A DNA stretch of 10,788 nucleotides from CAYQTO01 sp964420455. GTDB taxonomy: Bacteria; Sumerlaeota; Sumerlaeia; SLMS01. Within the stretch, counting starts at the first letter, position 1. Every line of letters begins with the position of its first letter. Location of the stretch: NCBI GenBank assembly GCA_964420455.1, contig CAYQTO010000123.1, positions 1 to 10,788 of the forward strand, given 5' to 3'. Position numbers and translations under genes: made by a program. This document shows, piece after piece, positions 1 to 5,907 of this stretch. The notes under the pieces are model-generated. The model was given only the letters and a program-made list of their open reading frames with translations. It was not told the origin of the DNA and ran no database searches.

Positions 1-79
1 ACGGAGGAGAACGCTCATGGAGAAACCCCTGTAGGTTGCAGGACGATCACTTTTCGACTGGGCGATGTCATCAGCTTTT

Positions 80-124
80 CCCCCACCCCCAGAGGGTCAA
101 GTGAAAGCCCCCCCCCTCGGCCCC
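80..124 (-). other. G-tract cluster (possible G-quadruplex) just after the stop of the NPFG-repeat gene
   Basis: Read on the minus strand, the 45 bases after the stop codon of the gene at 127 hold four G runs: G4 (121-124), G9 (108-116), G5 (86-90) and G5 (80-84). The spacers are 4, 17 and 1 nt. The runs are seen directly. Folding into a quadruplex, or any role in 3'-end formation, is inference, and the 17-nt spacer is longer than in canonical quadruplexes. I see no classical hairpin-plus-T-tract terminator for this gene. Confidence 0.35.
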
Positions 125-126
125 AT

Positions 127-1251
127 TTACCCCAAGCGATTCACCACGATGAAGCCGATATAGAGGATCAGTTCGATGATCACGAGGACCTTGAGCACCC
201 CGGTGCCCCCTCCGCCGGTCAGCTTGCCGATCATCAGCCCCTTGATCGGAGTGTTGGAAATGATCAAGCCGGCACAGCAAAGCAGGATCAGGGGCGTGGC
301 GAGGAGAATGCCCACGCCCCATCCCGCCTGTTCGTTGCTGAAGGCCCAAATGGCAATCCAGACGGTGGTGAGCAGATAGAGGAGCAGGTAGATGGCCATG
401 GCGCCCAAGAGGGCAAATCCTGCTCCGACGAGGAAGGGGAGGTCGTCCGCAAAGTCCCCGAGTCCGGCTTCCTGCAAGGCCGCATTCAACTCCTCGCGCT
501 CCTCGGCGGACATGCCGTACTCGTCGACTTCGTCATTGCCGAAGGGCGAATCCGCCTCAGCGGTGGGCGGGCCGCCGGTGTTTGATGCACCGCCGAAGGG
601 ATCTCCGACGGCCGAACCCCCAAACGGATCGGTCGTCGGGGCGGGGCCGCCGAACGGATTATTGGCGGGCGGAGATCCGAAGGGGTTATCGGCGGGGGAG
701 GTTCCAAACGGGTTGCTGCTCGGGGCGCTGCCAAAAGGACTCGCAGAGTCGCGGGAGGGCGCAAAGGGGTCCGCCGGGGGAGTGTTTGCGGGGACTCCCG
801 AGGGGACCGCGATTCCCGGGGGGATGTTCCTCCGAAGGAAACCCAGTACGTCGCTGGCCTGAAGATAATAGTCGGTGGAGCCACCGGGCTCGCGAGCAAC
901 GAACATCCCGTTGGCGAAGGACACCAGTGTGGAGCCGGGAAACCGCTCGGGACGGGACGCGTCCCCAAGATTCAGGTCGAACAACTCCCCCTCGCCGGTG
1001 CCGAAGGTGATCCGTTCGATCTCGCGGGTGCTCACGGTTTCCTGTGTGCCGTCGGGCAGGTGAATGACCAGCGAGGGGACGCCTTGCGGACCGCGGACGG
1101 CCATCAGCACGAGGGCGTCCTGGAGTGTTTGAGGGCCGGCAGGCCCGCGCAAGGTCACCGTGTCGCCGAATGTCTTTAGCGGCAGGAGGCAAAGCAGTGC
1201 GAGCCACAGAAGCAGACCCGAACTGCCCCGGGGCGGGGGTGCGGAAATCAT
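127..1251 (-). CDS. exported membrane protein with NPFG/DPFG repeat linker, function unknown
   Basis: I do not recognise this family. The 374-residue product has four visible parts. A signal peptide covers about residues 1-29, with an Arg in the n-region and a Leu-rich core at 13-25. An extracytoplasmic, probably beta-rich domain follows (30-140). Next is a Pro/Gly/Ser-rich linker (about 145-240) with eight PF motifs, mostly NPFG or DPFG, spaced 9-10 residues apart. The C-terminus has an acidic stretch (239-270) and then hydrophobic segments at about 272-303, 311-331 and 351-371. I chose the ATG at 1251 because it puts a normal signal peptide at the N-terminus and has AAGGA just upstream, though the spacing is short. 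An in-frame ATG at 1302 would add 17 residues rich in Arg/Lys, with less GC-biased codons. The gene diverges from the small membrane-protein gene at 1425. Topology suggests an envelope-anchored protein with the repeat linker outside the cytoplasm. Confidence 0.87.
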   Translation of the reverse strand: MISAPPPRGSSGLLLWLALLCLLPLKTFGDTVTLRGPAGPQTLQDALVLMAVRGPQGVPSLVIHLPDGTQETVSTREIERITFGTGEGELFDLNLGDASRPERFPGSTLVSFANGMFVAREPGGSTDYYLQASDVLGFLRRNIPPGIAVPSGVPANTPPADPFAPSRDSASPFGSAPSSNPFGTSPADNPFGSPPANNPFGGPAPTTDPFGGSAVGDPFGGASNTGGPPTAEADSPFGNDEVDEYGMSAEEREELNAALQEAGLGDFADDLPFLVGAGFALLGAMAIYLLLYLLTTVWIAIWAFSNEQAGWGVGILLATPLILLCCAGLIISNTPIKGLMIGKLTGGGGTGVLKVLVIIELILYIGFIVVNRLG

Positions 1252-1332
1252 TCGTCCTTGTGGGCGGCCTTTCCGAAAGTAGGCCAGAATCCGAGCCCCC
1301 ATCGTCCGGAATCAAGCATGGAATATGCACCT

Positions 1333-1428
1333 ATGAGAAACTACTCTGATCCGCGTTGGCAACGGAGCTCTTCCCGCGCCTCCACTTGCGGCGGACCCCC
1401 ACAACCGGGCGATGGAAACGACTCATGA
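1333..1428 (+). CDS. possible 31-residue upstream ORF
   Basis: An ATG at 1333 opens a 31-codon frame whose TGA overlaps the ATG at 1425 (ATGA), the usual geometry for translational coupling. The product, rich in Ser, Gly and Pro, has no hydrophobic segment. Its ribosome binding site is weak. It may be a leader peptide for the membrane protein that follows, or a chance frame. The overlap is seen; the coupling is inferred. Confidence 0.2.
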   Translation: MRNYSDPRWQRSSSRASTCGGPPQPGDGNDS

Positions 1429-1721
1429 TTTGGTTCTGGCTCTTGATTTTGCTGACACTCGCCCTGGTGGCGCCGGTCATGATCCTTCTGGGTCGGCTGG
1501 CGCGCGAGGTCCCCGACGAACACGAACATCGGACGCCGACACGACTAAATCCGGACCAGCTTCGCCTCATTGCCTACGCCTTTGTGATCCTTCTGATTCT
1601 TCTCGCCTCGATGTGCGAGTTGCAGTCGCAGTGGGAACAGGAAACGGCCCGGGAGGAATCCCGGGCCGTCGGTTCGGAGGCTCTTTCCCCGGCGTCTCAG
1701 TCGCCGTATTTTTCCTCGTAG
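1425..1721 (+). CDS. small two-helix membrane protein, function unknown
   Basis: No recognised family. The 98-residue product from the ATG at 1425 has two strong hydrophobic segments (about residues 1-23 and 47-65), separated by a polar loop with acidic, His and Arg residues. A polar C-terminal tail of about 30 residues follows. An in-frame TTG at 1356 would add 23 residues but has no visible ribosome binding site. The ATG at 1425 overlaps the stop of a 31-codon ORF. The 3' end runs 25 nt into the convergent acs gene, and a perfect 11-bp hairpin at 1644-1669 lies inside the coding region. The last 25 or so codons may therefore be seldom transcribed, or the hairpin may serve only acs. The hydrophobic pattern argues for a real gene; the tail is doubtful. 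Confidence 0.55.
   Translation: MIWFWLLILLTLALVAPVMILLGRLAREVPDEHEHRTPTRLNPDQLRLIAYAFVILLILLASMCELQSQWEQETAREESRAVGSEALSPASQSPYFSS
1644..1669 (-). terminator. perfect 11-bp hairpin, probable acs terminator
   Basis: An 11-bp perfect GC-rich stem (1644-1654 with 1659-1669) has a 4-nt loop and lies 27 nt beyond the acs stop. On the acs strand it is followed by a pyrimidine-rich stretch (TTCCTGTTCCC) rather than a clean T run. It also lies inside the 3' part of the convergent small membrane-protein ORF. It probably terminates acs transcription, and with a less favourable tail may also act on the plus strand. Confidence 0.6.
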
Positions 1722-3661
1722 GTTTCGCGGAGTTTCTGGACAACGTTGGGGTCCGCAAGGGTGGTGGTATCGCCGAGCGCGCGGCCTTCGGCAACATCGC
1801 GCAGGAGCCGACGCATGATCTTGCCAGAGCGGGTCTTGGGCAGGTCCGCCGCGAAGTAGATTTCCTCGGGCTTCGCGATTGGGCCGATGAGCTTGGCCAC
1901 GTGGTCGCGGAGTTCCTGGCGGAGTTCCGGCTTTGCCTCGTAGCGCGCCTTGAGCGTTACGAAGGCGACAATGGCCTGACCCTTGATGTCGTGCTTGCGG
2001 CCGACCACGGCGGCCTCGGCGGTGGCCTCGTGATCCACCAGCGCAGACTCGACCTCCATCGTGCCGATGCGATGGCCCGAGACGTTTAACACGTCGTCCA
2101 CGCGGCCCAGGATCATGAAGTTCCCTTCGTGGTCCTTCTTCGCGCCGTCTCCGGCGAAGTAGTACTTGCCGTCGAACCGGGAGAAGTAGGTGTCGAGGAA
2201 TCGTTGGTCGTCGCCATAGATCGTTCGCATCATCGACGGCCAGGGCTTGCGGATGACGAGGTAGCCGGAGCCCTCGGCGATTTCCTCGCCGGATTCATCG
2301 ACCACGGCGATGTCGAGACCGGGGTAGGCGGGGCCGGCGAAGCCGGGCTTCATGGTCGTGATTCCGGGAAGGCCCGTGATCATGTGGGCACCGGTTTCCG
2401 TCTGCCACCAGGTATCGACGATGGGGCAGCGCCCGTTGCCGATGTGGTCGTGGTACCACATCCAGGCTTCCGGGTTGATGGGTTCGCCGACGGTGCCGAG
2501 GAGGCGGAGGCTCGACAGGTCGTGCTTCTCGGCGTACTGGCGCCCCCATTTCATGAATGCGCGGATGGCGGTTGGGGCGGTGTAGAAGACAGTGACGCGG
2601 TGCTCCTCGCACAGGTCCCAGAAGCGGTCCTTGTCCGGGTAGTCGGGCGCGCCCTCGTACATGAGGCAGGTGGCGCCGTTCTGAAGCGGGCCGTAGACGA
2701 TATAGCTGTGGCCGGTGATCCATCCCACGTCCGCCGTGCACCAGAAGACATCCTCGTCCTTGAGGTCGAAGGTGTACTTGCTCGTGACGTAGGTTTGCAC
2801 GGCGTAGCCGCCGGTGGTGTGGACGATGCCCTTGGGCTTTCCGGTGGTGCCCGATGTGTAGAGGATAAAGAGCATGTCCTCCGCATCCATGGGCTCCGGC
2901 TCGCAGTGCGGGTCGGCGTCGGCCATGAGGCGGTGGTACCAATGGTCGCGCCCCTCCTTCACGTGGAGGGGGAAGGGTTCGCCGTGGGGTCGCTTGACGA
3001 TGATCACGTTCTCGATGGAGGGGCACTTCTCGAGCGCCTTGTCCGAATCAGCCTTGAGGTGAAGCACGTTTCCCCGGCGCCAGCCACCGTCCGCCGTAAT
3101 CAGCAGCTTGCATTGGGAGTCGTTGATCCGATCGGCGAGCGAGTCGGGGCTGAAGCCCCCGAAAACGACGCTGTGGATCGCGCCGATGCGGGCGCAGGCC
3201 AGCATGGCCACGACCGCCTCGGGGATCATGGGCATATAGATCGCCACCCGGTCGCCCTTGCCGACACCGAGCGATTTCATGGCGTTGGCGAACTTGCAGA
3301 CCTCCCGGTGCAACTGAAGGAACGTCATCGTGCGTACTTCGCCCGGTTCGCCCTCCCAGATGAGTGCGGCCTTGTTGCGCCGTGCGGGGGTCAGATTCGC
3401 ATCCAGACAGTTATAGCTGATGTTCAGCTTCCCGCCGGTGAACCACTTGGTGTGGGGGAAGCCGGAGGCGCAGACCTCTGTGTAGGGCTCGAACCAGGGA
3501 AGGTTTTTCGCCTCCTCGTCCCAGAAGGCTTCCGGACTCTGGCGGGCACGGTCGTAGATGCCCGCGTCAGTGACATTGGCCTGCGTGACGAATGCCTCGT
3601 CCGGGGGAAAATGGCGCTCTTCGTGGAGCAGGTCGTCCATGGCGATCTTGGCTTCGCTCAT
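1697..3661 (-). CDS. acs: acetyl-CoA synthetase, AMP-forming
   Basis: The enzyme converts acetate, ATP and CoA to acetyl-CoA, AMP and PPi through acetyl-AMP, feeding acetate into central carbon metabolism in the cytosol. The 654-residue product matches the usual family length of about 650. Visible motifs are the phosphate-binding loop YTSGTTGKPKG at 268-278, GEPINPEAW at 392-400, and WWQTETG at 418-424 with the Trp that limits the acyl pocket to acetate. Also present are GRVDDVLNVSGHR at 519-531 (the hinge and C-terminal domain entry) and PKTRSGK at 608-614. Lys614 is the catalytic lysine of the adenylation step and the residue acetylated by Pat-type enzymes in other bacteria. I chose the ATG at 3661 over an in-frame TTG at 3700. 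It gives the standard N-terminus, AAGGA lies upstream, and the TTG falls next to a likely -10 element. Confidence 0.97.
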   Translation of the reverse strand: MSEAKIAMDDLLHEERHFPPDEAFVTQANVTDAGIYDRARQSPEAFWDEEAKNLPWFEPYTEVCASGFPHTKWFTGGKLNISYNCLDANLTPARRNKAALIWEGEPGEVRTMTFLQLHREVCKFANAMKSLGVGKGDRVAIYMPMIPEAVVAMLACARIGAIHSVVFGGFSPDSLADRINDSQCKLLITADGGWRRGNVLHLKADSDKALEKCPSIENVIIVKRPHGEPFPLHVKEGRDHWYHRLMADADPHCEPEPMDAEDMLFILYTSGTTGKPKGIVHTTGGYAVQTYVTSKYTFDLKDEDVFWCTADVGWITGHSYIVYGPLQNGATCLMYEGAPDYPDKDRFWDLCEEHRVTVFYTAPTAIRAFMKWGRQYAEKHDLSSLRLLGTVGEPINPEAWMWYHDHIGNGRCPIVDTWWQTETGAHMITGLPGITTMKPGFAGPAYPGLDIAVVDESGEEIAEGSGYLVIRKPWPSMMRTIYGDDQRFLDTYFSRFDGKYYFAGDGAKKDHEGNFMILGRVDDVLNVSGHRIGTMEVESALVDHEATAEAAVVGRKHDIKGQAIVAFVTLKARYEAKPELRQELRDHVAKLIGPIAKPEEIYFAADLPKTRSGKIMRRLLRDVAEGRALGDTTTLADPNVVQKLRETYEEKYGD

Positions 3662-3693
3662 ACGGCTAAGGGTCCTTGATGAAGTGGGGGCGC

Positions 3694-3723
3694 ATTCCAA
3701 GTAAGTACTTTATCTTGCGTCAA
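3694..3723 (-). promoter_or_regulatory. candidate sigma-70-type promoter for acs
   Basis: On the minus strand TTGACG (3718-3723; five of six match the -35 consensus) is followed after 18 nt by TGGAAT (3694-3699; four of six match the -10). The spacer is AT-rich against a GC-rich background and contains the palindrome AAGTACTT (3703-3710). Transcription would start about 25 nt before the chosen acs ATG. This is a prediction by eye. Confidence 0.45.
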
Positions 3724-3737
3724 GGGTTGGTTGGACC

Positions 3738-3759
3738 GTTCATCACGCGGTGATGGAAC
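3738..3759. promoter_or_regulatory. inverted repeat between acs and the FtsB-like gene, possible operator
   Basis: CATCAC (3741-3746) and GTGATG (3750-3755) form a perfect 6-bp inverted repeat around GCG. Outside it GTT (3738-3740) can pair with AAC (3757-3759) if one G bulges. It lies 15 bp upstream of the candidate acs -35 element, in the 134-bp gap between two divergent genes, a usual place for a regulator site. The binding protein is unknown. Confidence 0.35.
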
Positions 3760-3795
3760 TTGACGTCGTGAGCCCGCGGCGCAGGGGATCACGCC

Positions 3796-4113
3796 ATGGA
3801 TGAGGCCCTCATGAATCCCGTCCGTCGCGCGCTTCGATACGGCATTCTGCTCGCCCTTCTCGCCGTCGTCCCGGTGCTGGTGGTCGGCGGCGTGTTGATG
3901 CAGTTGGAGTACACACAGGCCCGGGCCCAATACCTCGAAACAAAGACGACCCTCGAGGAGACGACCGGAAGACTCGCGGCGGCGGAACGCCGGCTCCGCG
4001 AGCTGACCACCAGTGTCGATGCGGTGGAACGCGAGGTCCGCCGCCAGCTCCACCTGATCAAGCCCGGGGAGCGGCTCCTCGTCATCCAACGGCCGGGAAG
4101 CCGCCCCGATTGA
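3796..4113 (+). CDS. FtsB/DivIC-like septum formation initiator protein
   Basis: This 105-residue bitopic protein has the layout of the FtsB/DivIC family. It has a short basic cytoplasmic N-terminus, one membrane helix (about 15-36), and a coiled-coil-like stretch rich in Glu, Leu, Arg and Ala (about 38-82). A closing motif at 83-98 (RRQLHLIKPGERLLVI) resembles the conserved FtsB/DivIC ending, in which a short helix is followed by the K-PGE strand. In other bacteria the family joins FtsL and FtsQ (DivIB) in the divisome and helps activate septal peptidoglycan synthesis. The start is ATG 3796 with GGGGAT upstream; ATG 3811 is possible and would remove five residues. The stop overlaps the next gene's start as TTGA. 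The protein is small and fast-evolving, so the family call rests on architecture and the C-terminal motif. Confidence 0.78.
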   Translation: MDEALMNPVRRALRYGILLALLAVVPVLVVGGVLMQLEYTQARAQYLETKTTLEETTGRLAAAERRLRELTTSVDAVEREVRRQLHLIKPGERLLVIQRPGSRPD

Positions 4114-5033
4114 GCCAGGGATCTCCCACCTTCGCGGTGCTGATCGCCACCTCGCGCAGGGCGGAACTCCTCCAGCGCACCCTCCAGTCGCTCGCCAAAT
4201 GTGAGGTTCCGCCGACGCTCACCGAGGTCGTAGTCGTGGAAAATGGCGAGAGTCGGGTGGCGGAGCCGATCCTCCGCGAGGCCCTCGACGGGTTTGCGGC
4301 ACCACCCCGCTATCTTTATTCTGAACCGGGCAACAAATCGGTCGCGTTGAACAAGGCCCTCGAAACGATCACTGCCGACTGGGTGGTGTTCTTCGACGAT
4401 GACATCCGCCTCGAGCCAGACGTGCTGACATATTACGCCGAGGCGATCAACGCGCTCCGTGAACCGGCATTCTTTGGGGGCCGGACGGGTGTTGACTACG
4501 AAGCCCCCCCGCCCGACTGGTTGAAAAAGTACCTCCCAGCCTCCTCTCGGGGGCTCGATCTAGGCCAGACGGGGACCCGGTTCTCAGAACCGAAGTTCCT
4601 TGGATTCAATTGGGCCGCCCGAACCGCAGCCCTGCGCCTGAGTGGCGGCTTTAATCCTGACTTCGGCCCCGGGGGGCGTCTCGCCCGTGGACAGGAAACC
4701 GACATGATGACCCGGCTCCTGGAGGGGGGGGACGCAGCGGTTTTTCTTCGCGAACCCCTAGTCCATCATTATGTACCCGCCGCGTCATCCTCGATGGAGT
4801 TCGCGCTCGCTCGAATGAAAAGTCGGGGCATCTACGAAGCCAGACATCTGTTGCCACAATCCTCATTTCTGGAGCGGGCTGCGCGGGTCGCAGGCGCATG
4901 GGTTCTCCTTGCGGGGCTGGTCATCACGGCGCACGGCCTTCGGACTTTGTGCGTGCCCTTGCGACTGCGCTTTCGATTCGACATGGCGGCGGCTTACTAT
5001 AGCGGCTTTCTCGTGGCGCCACGCCGCGCCTAG
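4110..5033 (+). CDS. family 2 glycosyltransferase (GT-A fold)
   Basis: The 307-residue protein begins with the family-2 N-terminus (FAVLIATSRRAELLQRTL, about 8-25). The metal and nucleotide-sugar binding motif FFDDDIRL lies at 94-101. A GQETD segment at 194-198 is the usual place of the acidic catalytic-base motif. A hydrophobic segment at about 261-281 followed by basic residues suggests membrane attachment. It should transfer a sugar from a nucleotide-sugar donor to a cell-surface glycan, lipid or protein; donor and acceptor cannot be read from sequence. The start is a TTG overlapping the previous stop as TTGA, implying coupling to the FtsB-like gene. No in-frame ATG occurs before the first conserved strand. 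The coding sequence contains a C7 run (4504-4510) and a G8 run (4724-4731), which could slip. Confidence 0.94.
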   Translation: MSQGSPTFAVLIATSRRAELLQRTLQSLAKCEVPPTLTEVVVVENGESRVAEPILREALDGFAAPPRYLYSEPGNKSVALNKALETITADWVVFFDDDIRLEPDVLTYYAEAINALREPAFFGGRTGVDYEAPPPDWLKKYLPASSRGLDLGQTGTRFSEPKFLGFNWAARTAALRLSGGFNPDFGPGGRLARGQETDMMTRLLEGGDAAVFLREPLVHHYVPAASSSMEFALARMKSRGIYEARHLLPQSSFLERAARVAGAWVLLAGLVITAHGLRTLCVPLRLRFRFDMAAAYYSGFLVAPRRA

Positions 5034-5152
5034 AAAAGTGTCAAGTGTCCGTAGCGAGGCGGGCGGACAGTATCTGTGTTGAAAGATTTCGCCCACGCTC
5101 GTTGGTAAGTTGCAGCCCACGCGGGCGGCGTTTTGCAGGGGCACCGGGGCGT
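5034..5152. other. 119-bp convergent gap without a clear terminator
   Basis: The gap lies between the ends of the glycosyltransferase gene and the 5153-5710 gene. It holds a weak inverted repeat, TGTCCG (5046-5051) with CGGACA (5064-5069) around a 12-nt loop. A 4-bp GCCC/GGGC hairpin lies near 5118-5129, followed shortly by TTTT. Either might help termination of the plus-strand transcript; neither is convincing. Confidence 0.25.
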
Positions 5153-5710
5153 TCACGCGGCGGCGACCTGCCATCCCGCGGCTTTAGCCTCGTCGATCAG
5201 TTCCTGGCTGATTTCCTCGGACTCGGGATGCTTGGGGTCGACCGTCAGGAGGAAGGCCCTCCGCACGATGAGGCTTTCCTCGCCGACGAGGACGAGGGCG
5301 ACCTCCGGTTCCTCTCGGAGGATTCTCAACGCCTCGATCTGCGCCCAAGGATCCTGCTGCGCGGGCTCGGTCCAAGCGAGACAGAGCGCGTCAGCGGTTT
5401 CGCTTCGGGCGGCCGCGAGGAAATCCGCGAGTGTCGAGACCGGTGCTCCTTGTGCGCCGGCCAGCACACAACTGGGGAGCGGTGCTGCCGTTCCGGCGGA
5501 ACTCCGCGCGTCCAGCGATTCCACCACACGGGCGAGGTCTGCGGCGTGAGCGCCACCGATGGCGAACGCTGCCGGGGACGCCTTGAGAAGGCGCCGCAGC
5601 GACTTCCCGGCGGCGGGCGGGTCGGTCTCGGCGAGGCGGGACACTTCGGCGAGGCCTTCTTGTGGATTGGGCTCTTCCGCTCGTCTTCCGAACCAGTCCA
5701 GGATTCCCAT
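5153..5710 (-). CDS. small soluble protein of unknown function
   Basis: I do not recognise this 185-residue protein. It opens with the hydrophobic, aromatic stretch MGILDWFGRR, followed by an acidic, Ala/Leu-rich helical region (about 18-68). After a short Pro/Ala/Gly linker, residues 80-185 alternate predicted strands and helices: LADFLAAARS, ALCLAW, EVALVLVGEESLIVRRAFLLTV, and a helical end at 165-180. There is no signal peptide or membrane helix, so it is probably cytosolic, perhaps peripherally membrane-associated through the N-terminus. The ATG at 5710 is well supported by GGGGGA six bases upstream. It is transcribed alone, with its end facing the glycosyltransferase and its start diverging from the 624-residue membrane protein. 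The codon bias is typical of the window. Confidence 0.85.
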   Translation of the reverse strand: MGILDWFGRRAEEPNPQEGLAEVSRLAETDPPAAGKSLRRLLKASPAAFAIGGAHAADLARVVESLDARSSAGTAAPLPSCVLAGAQGAPVSTLADFLAAARSETADALCLAWTEPAQQDPWAQIEALRILREEPEVALVLVGEESLIVRRAFLLTVDPKHPESEEISQELIDEAKAAGWQVAAA

Positions 5711-5794
5711 GATGGTTCCCCCTGACGGTGGAGTCGGTGTCGATTTGTTGCACCCACTAGGAAGAATCCGGCGATTGGGAGTTCTTCGTCAAGT

Positions 5795-5815
5795 GCGAGC
5801 CATCGCTCGGCTCGC
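5795..5815. repeat. 7-bp inverted repeat with an overlapping alternative hairpin
   Basis: GCGAGCC (5795-5801) and GGCTCGC (5809-5815) form a perfect 7-bp stem with a 7-nt loop. CGAGC (5796-5800) can instead pair with GCTCG (5805-5809), so the two hairpins exclude each other. The site is in the 197-bp gap between divergent genes and could be an operator or an RNA switch in a leader. Function is inferred from position only. Confidence 0.3.
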
Positions 5816-5868
5816 GTCTCCTGCCATCCCGGTTGCCCCGCGTTGCCGGAATGGCGAGCAACAGTGCA

Positions 5869-5874
5869 TATGAT
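5869..5874 (+). promoter_or_regulatory. candidate -10 element for the 624-residue membrane-protein gene
   Basis: TATGAT matches five of six bases of the sigma-70 -10 consensus and lies about 34 nt before the chosen start at 5908. No good -35 is visible at 16-18 nt; TTGCCG at 5843-5848 is 20 nt away. If it is real, transcription begins after the alternative TTG start at 5833, which supports the ATG at 5908. Confidence 0.3.
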
Positions 5875-5907
5875 CCTGGGTGCCGGTTTGGGGAGGTGTG
5901 TCAGCCT

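Noticed and set aside
1..34. Five-codon ATG ORF at 17-34 after GGAGGA, or the end of a plus-strand gene from outside
   Set aside because: It is too short to judge and cut by the window edge; the frame upstream gives only ten unremarkable residues.
392..862. 156-codon plus-strand frame with GLLLGALPKG-like repeats
   Set aside because: It is the antisense reading of the NPFG/DPFG linker, so its repeats are a mirror of the real ones.
1333..1428. The N-terminus MRNYSDPRWQR recalls the start of some HNH endonucleases
   Set aside because: The resemblance ends after about ten residues. No frame continues with the Cys pairs or the HNH motif, so a decayed nuclease is not supported.
2129..3679. 516-codon open frame on the plus strand, and a 225-codon frame at 1412-2089
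   Set aside because: Both lie antisense to acs, whose protein is unmistakable. In high-GC genes the opposite strand often stays open; the translations are low-complexity and lack family motifs.
3760..3788. TTGACG as a -35 element for the FtsB-like gene
   Set aside because: The position 16-18 nt downstream is G-rich with nothing like a -10 element.
5833..5907. 25-residue N-terminal extension of the 624-residue protein from a TTG at 5833
   Set aside because: It has no ribosome binding site and would put polar residues before the signal anchor. The ATG at 5908 has GGAGGT and follows a likely -10.
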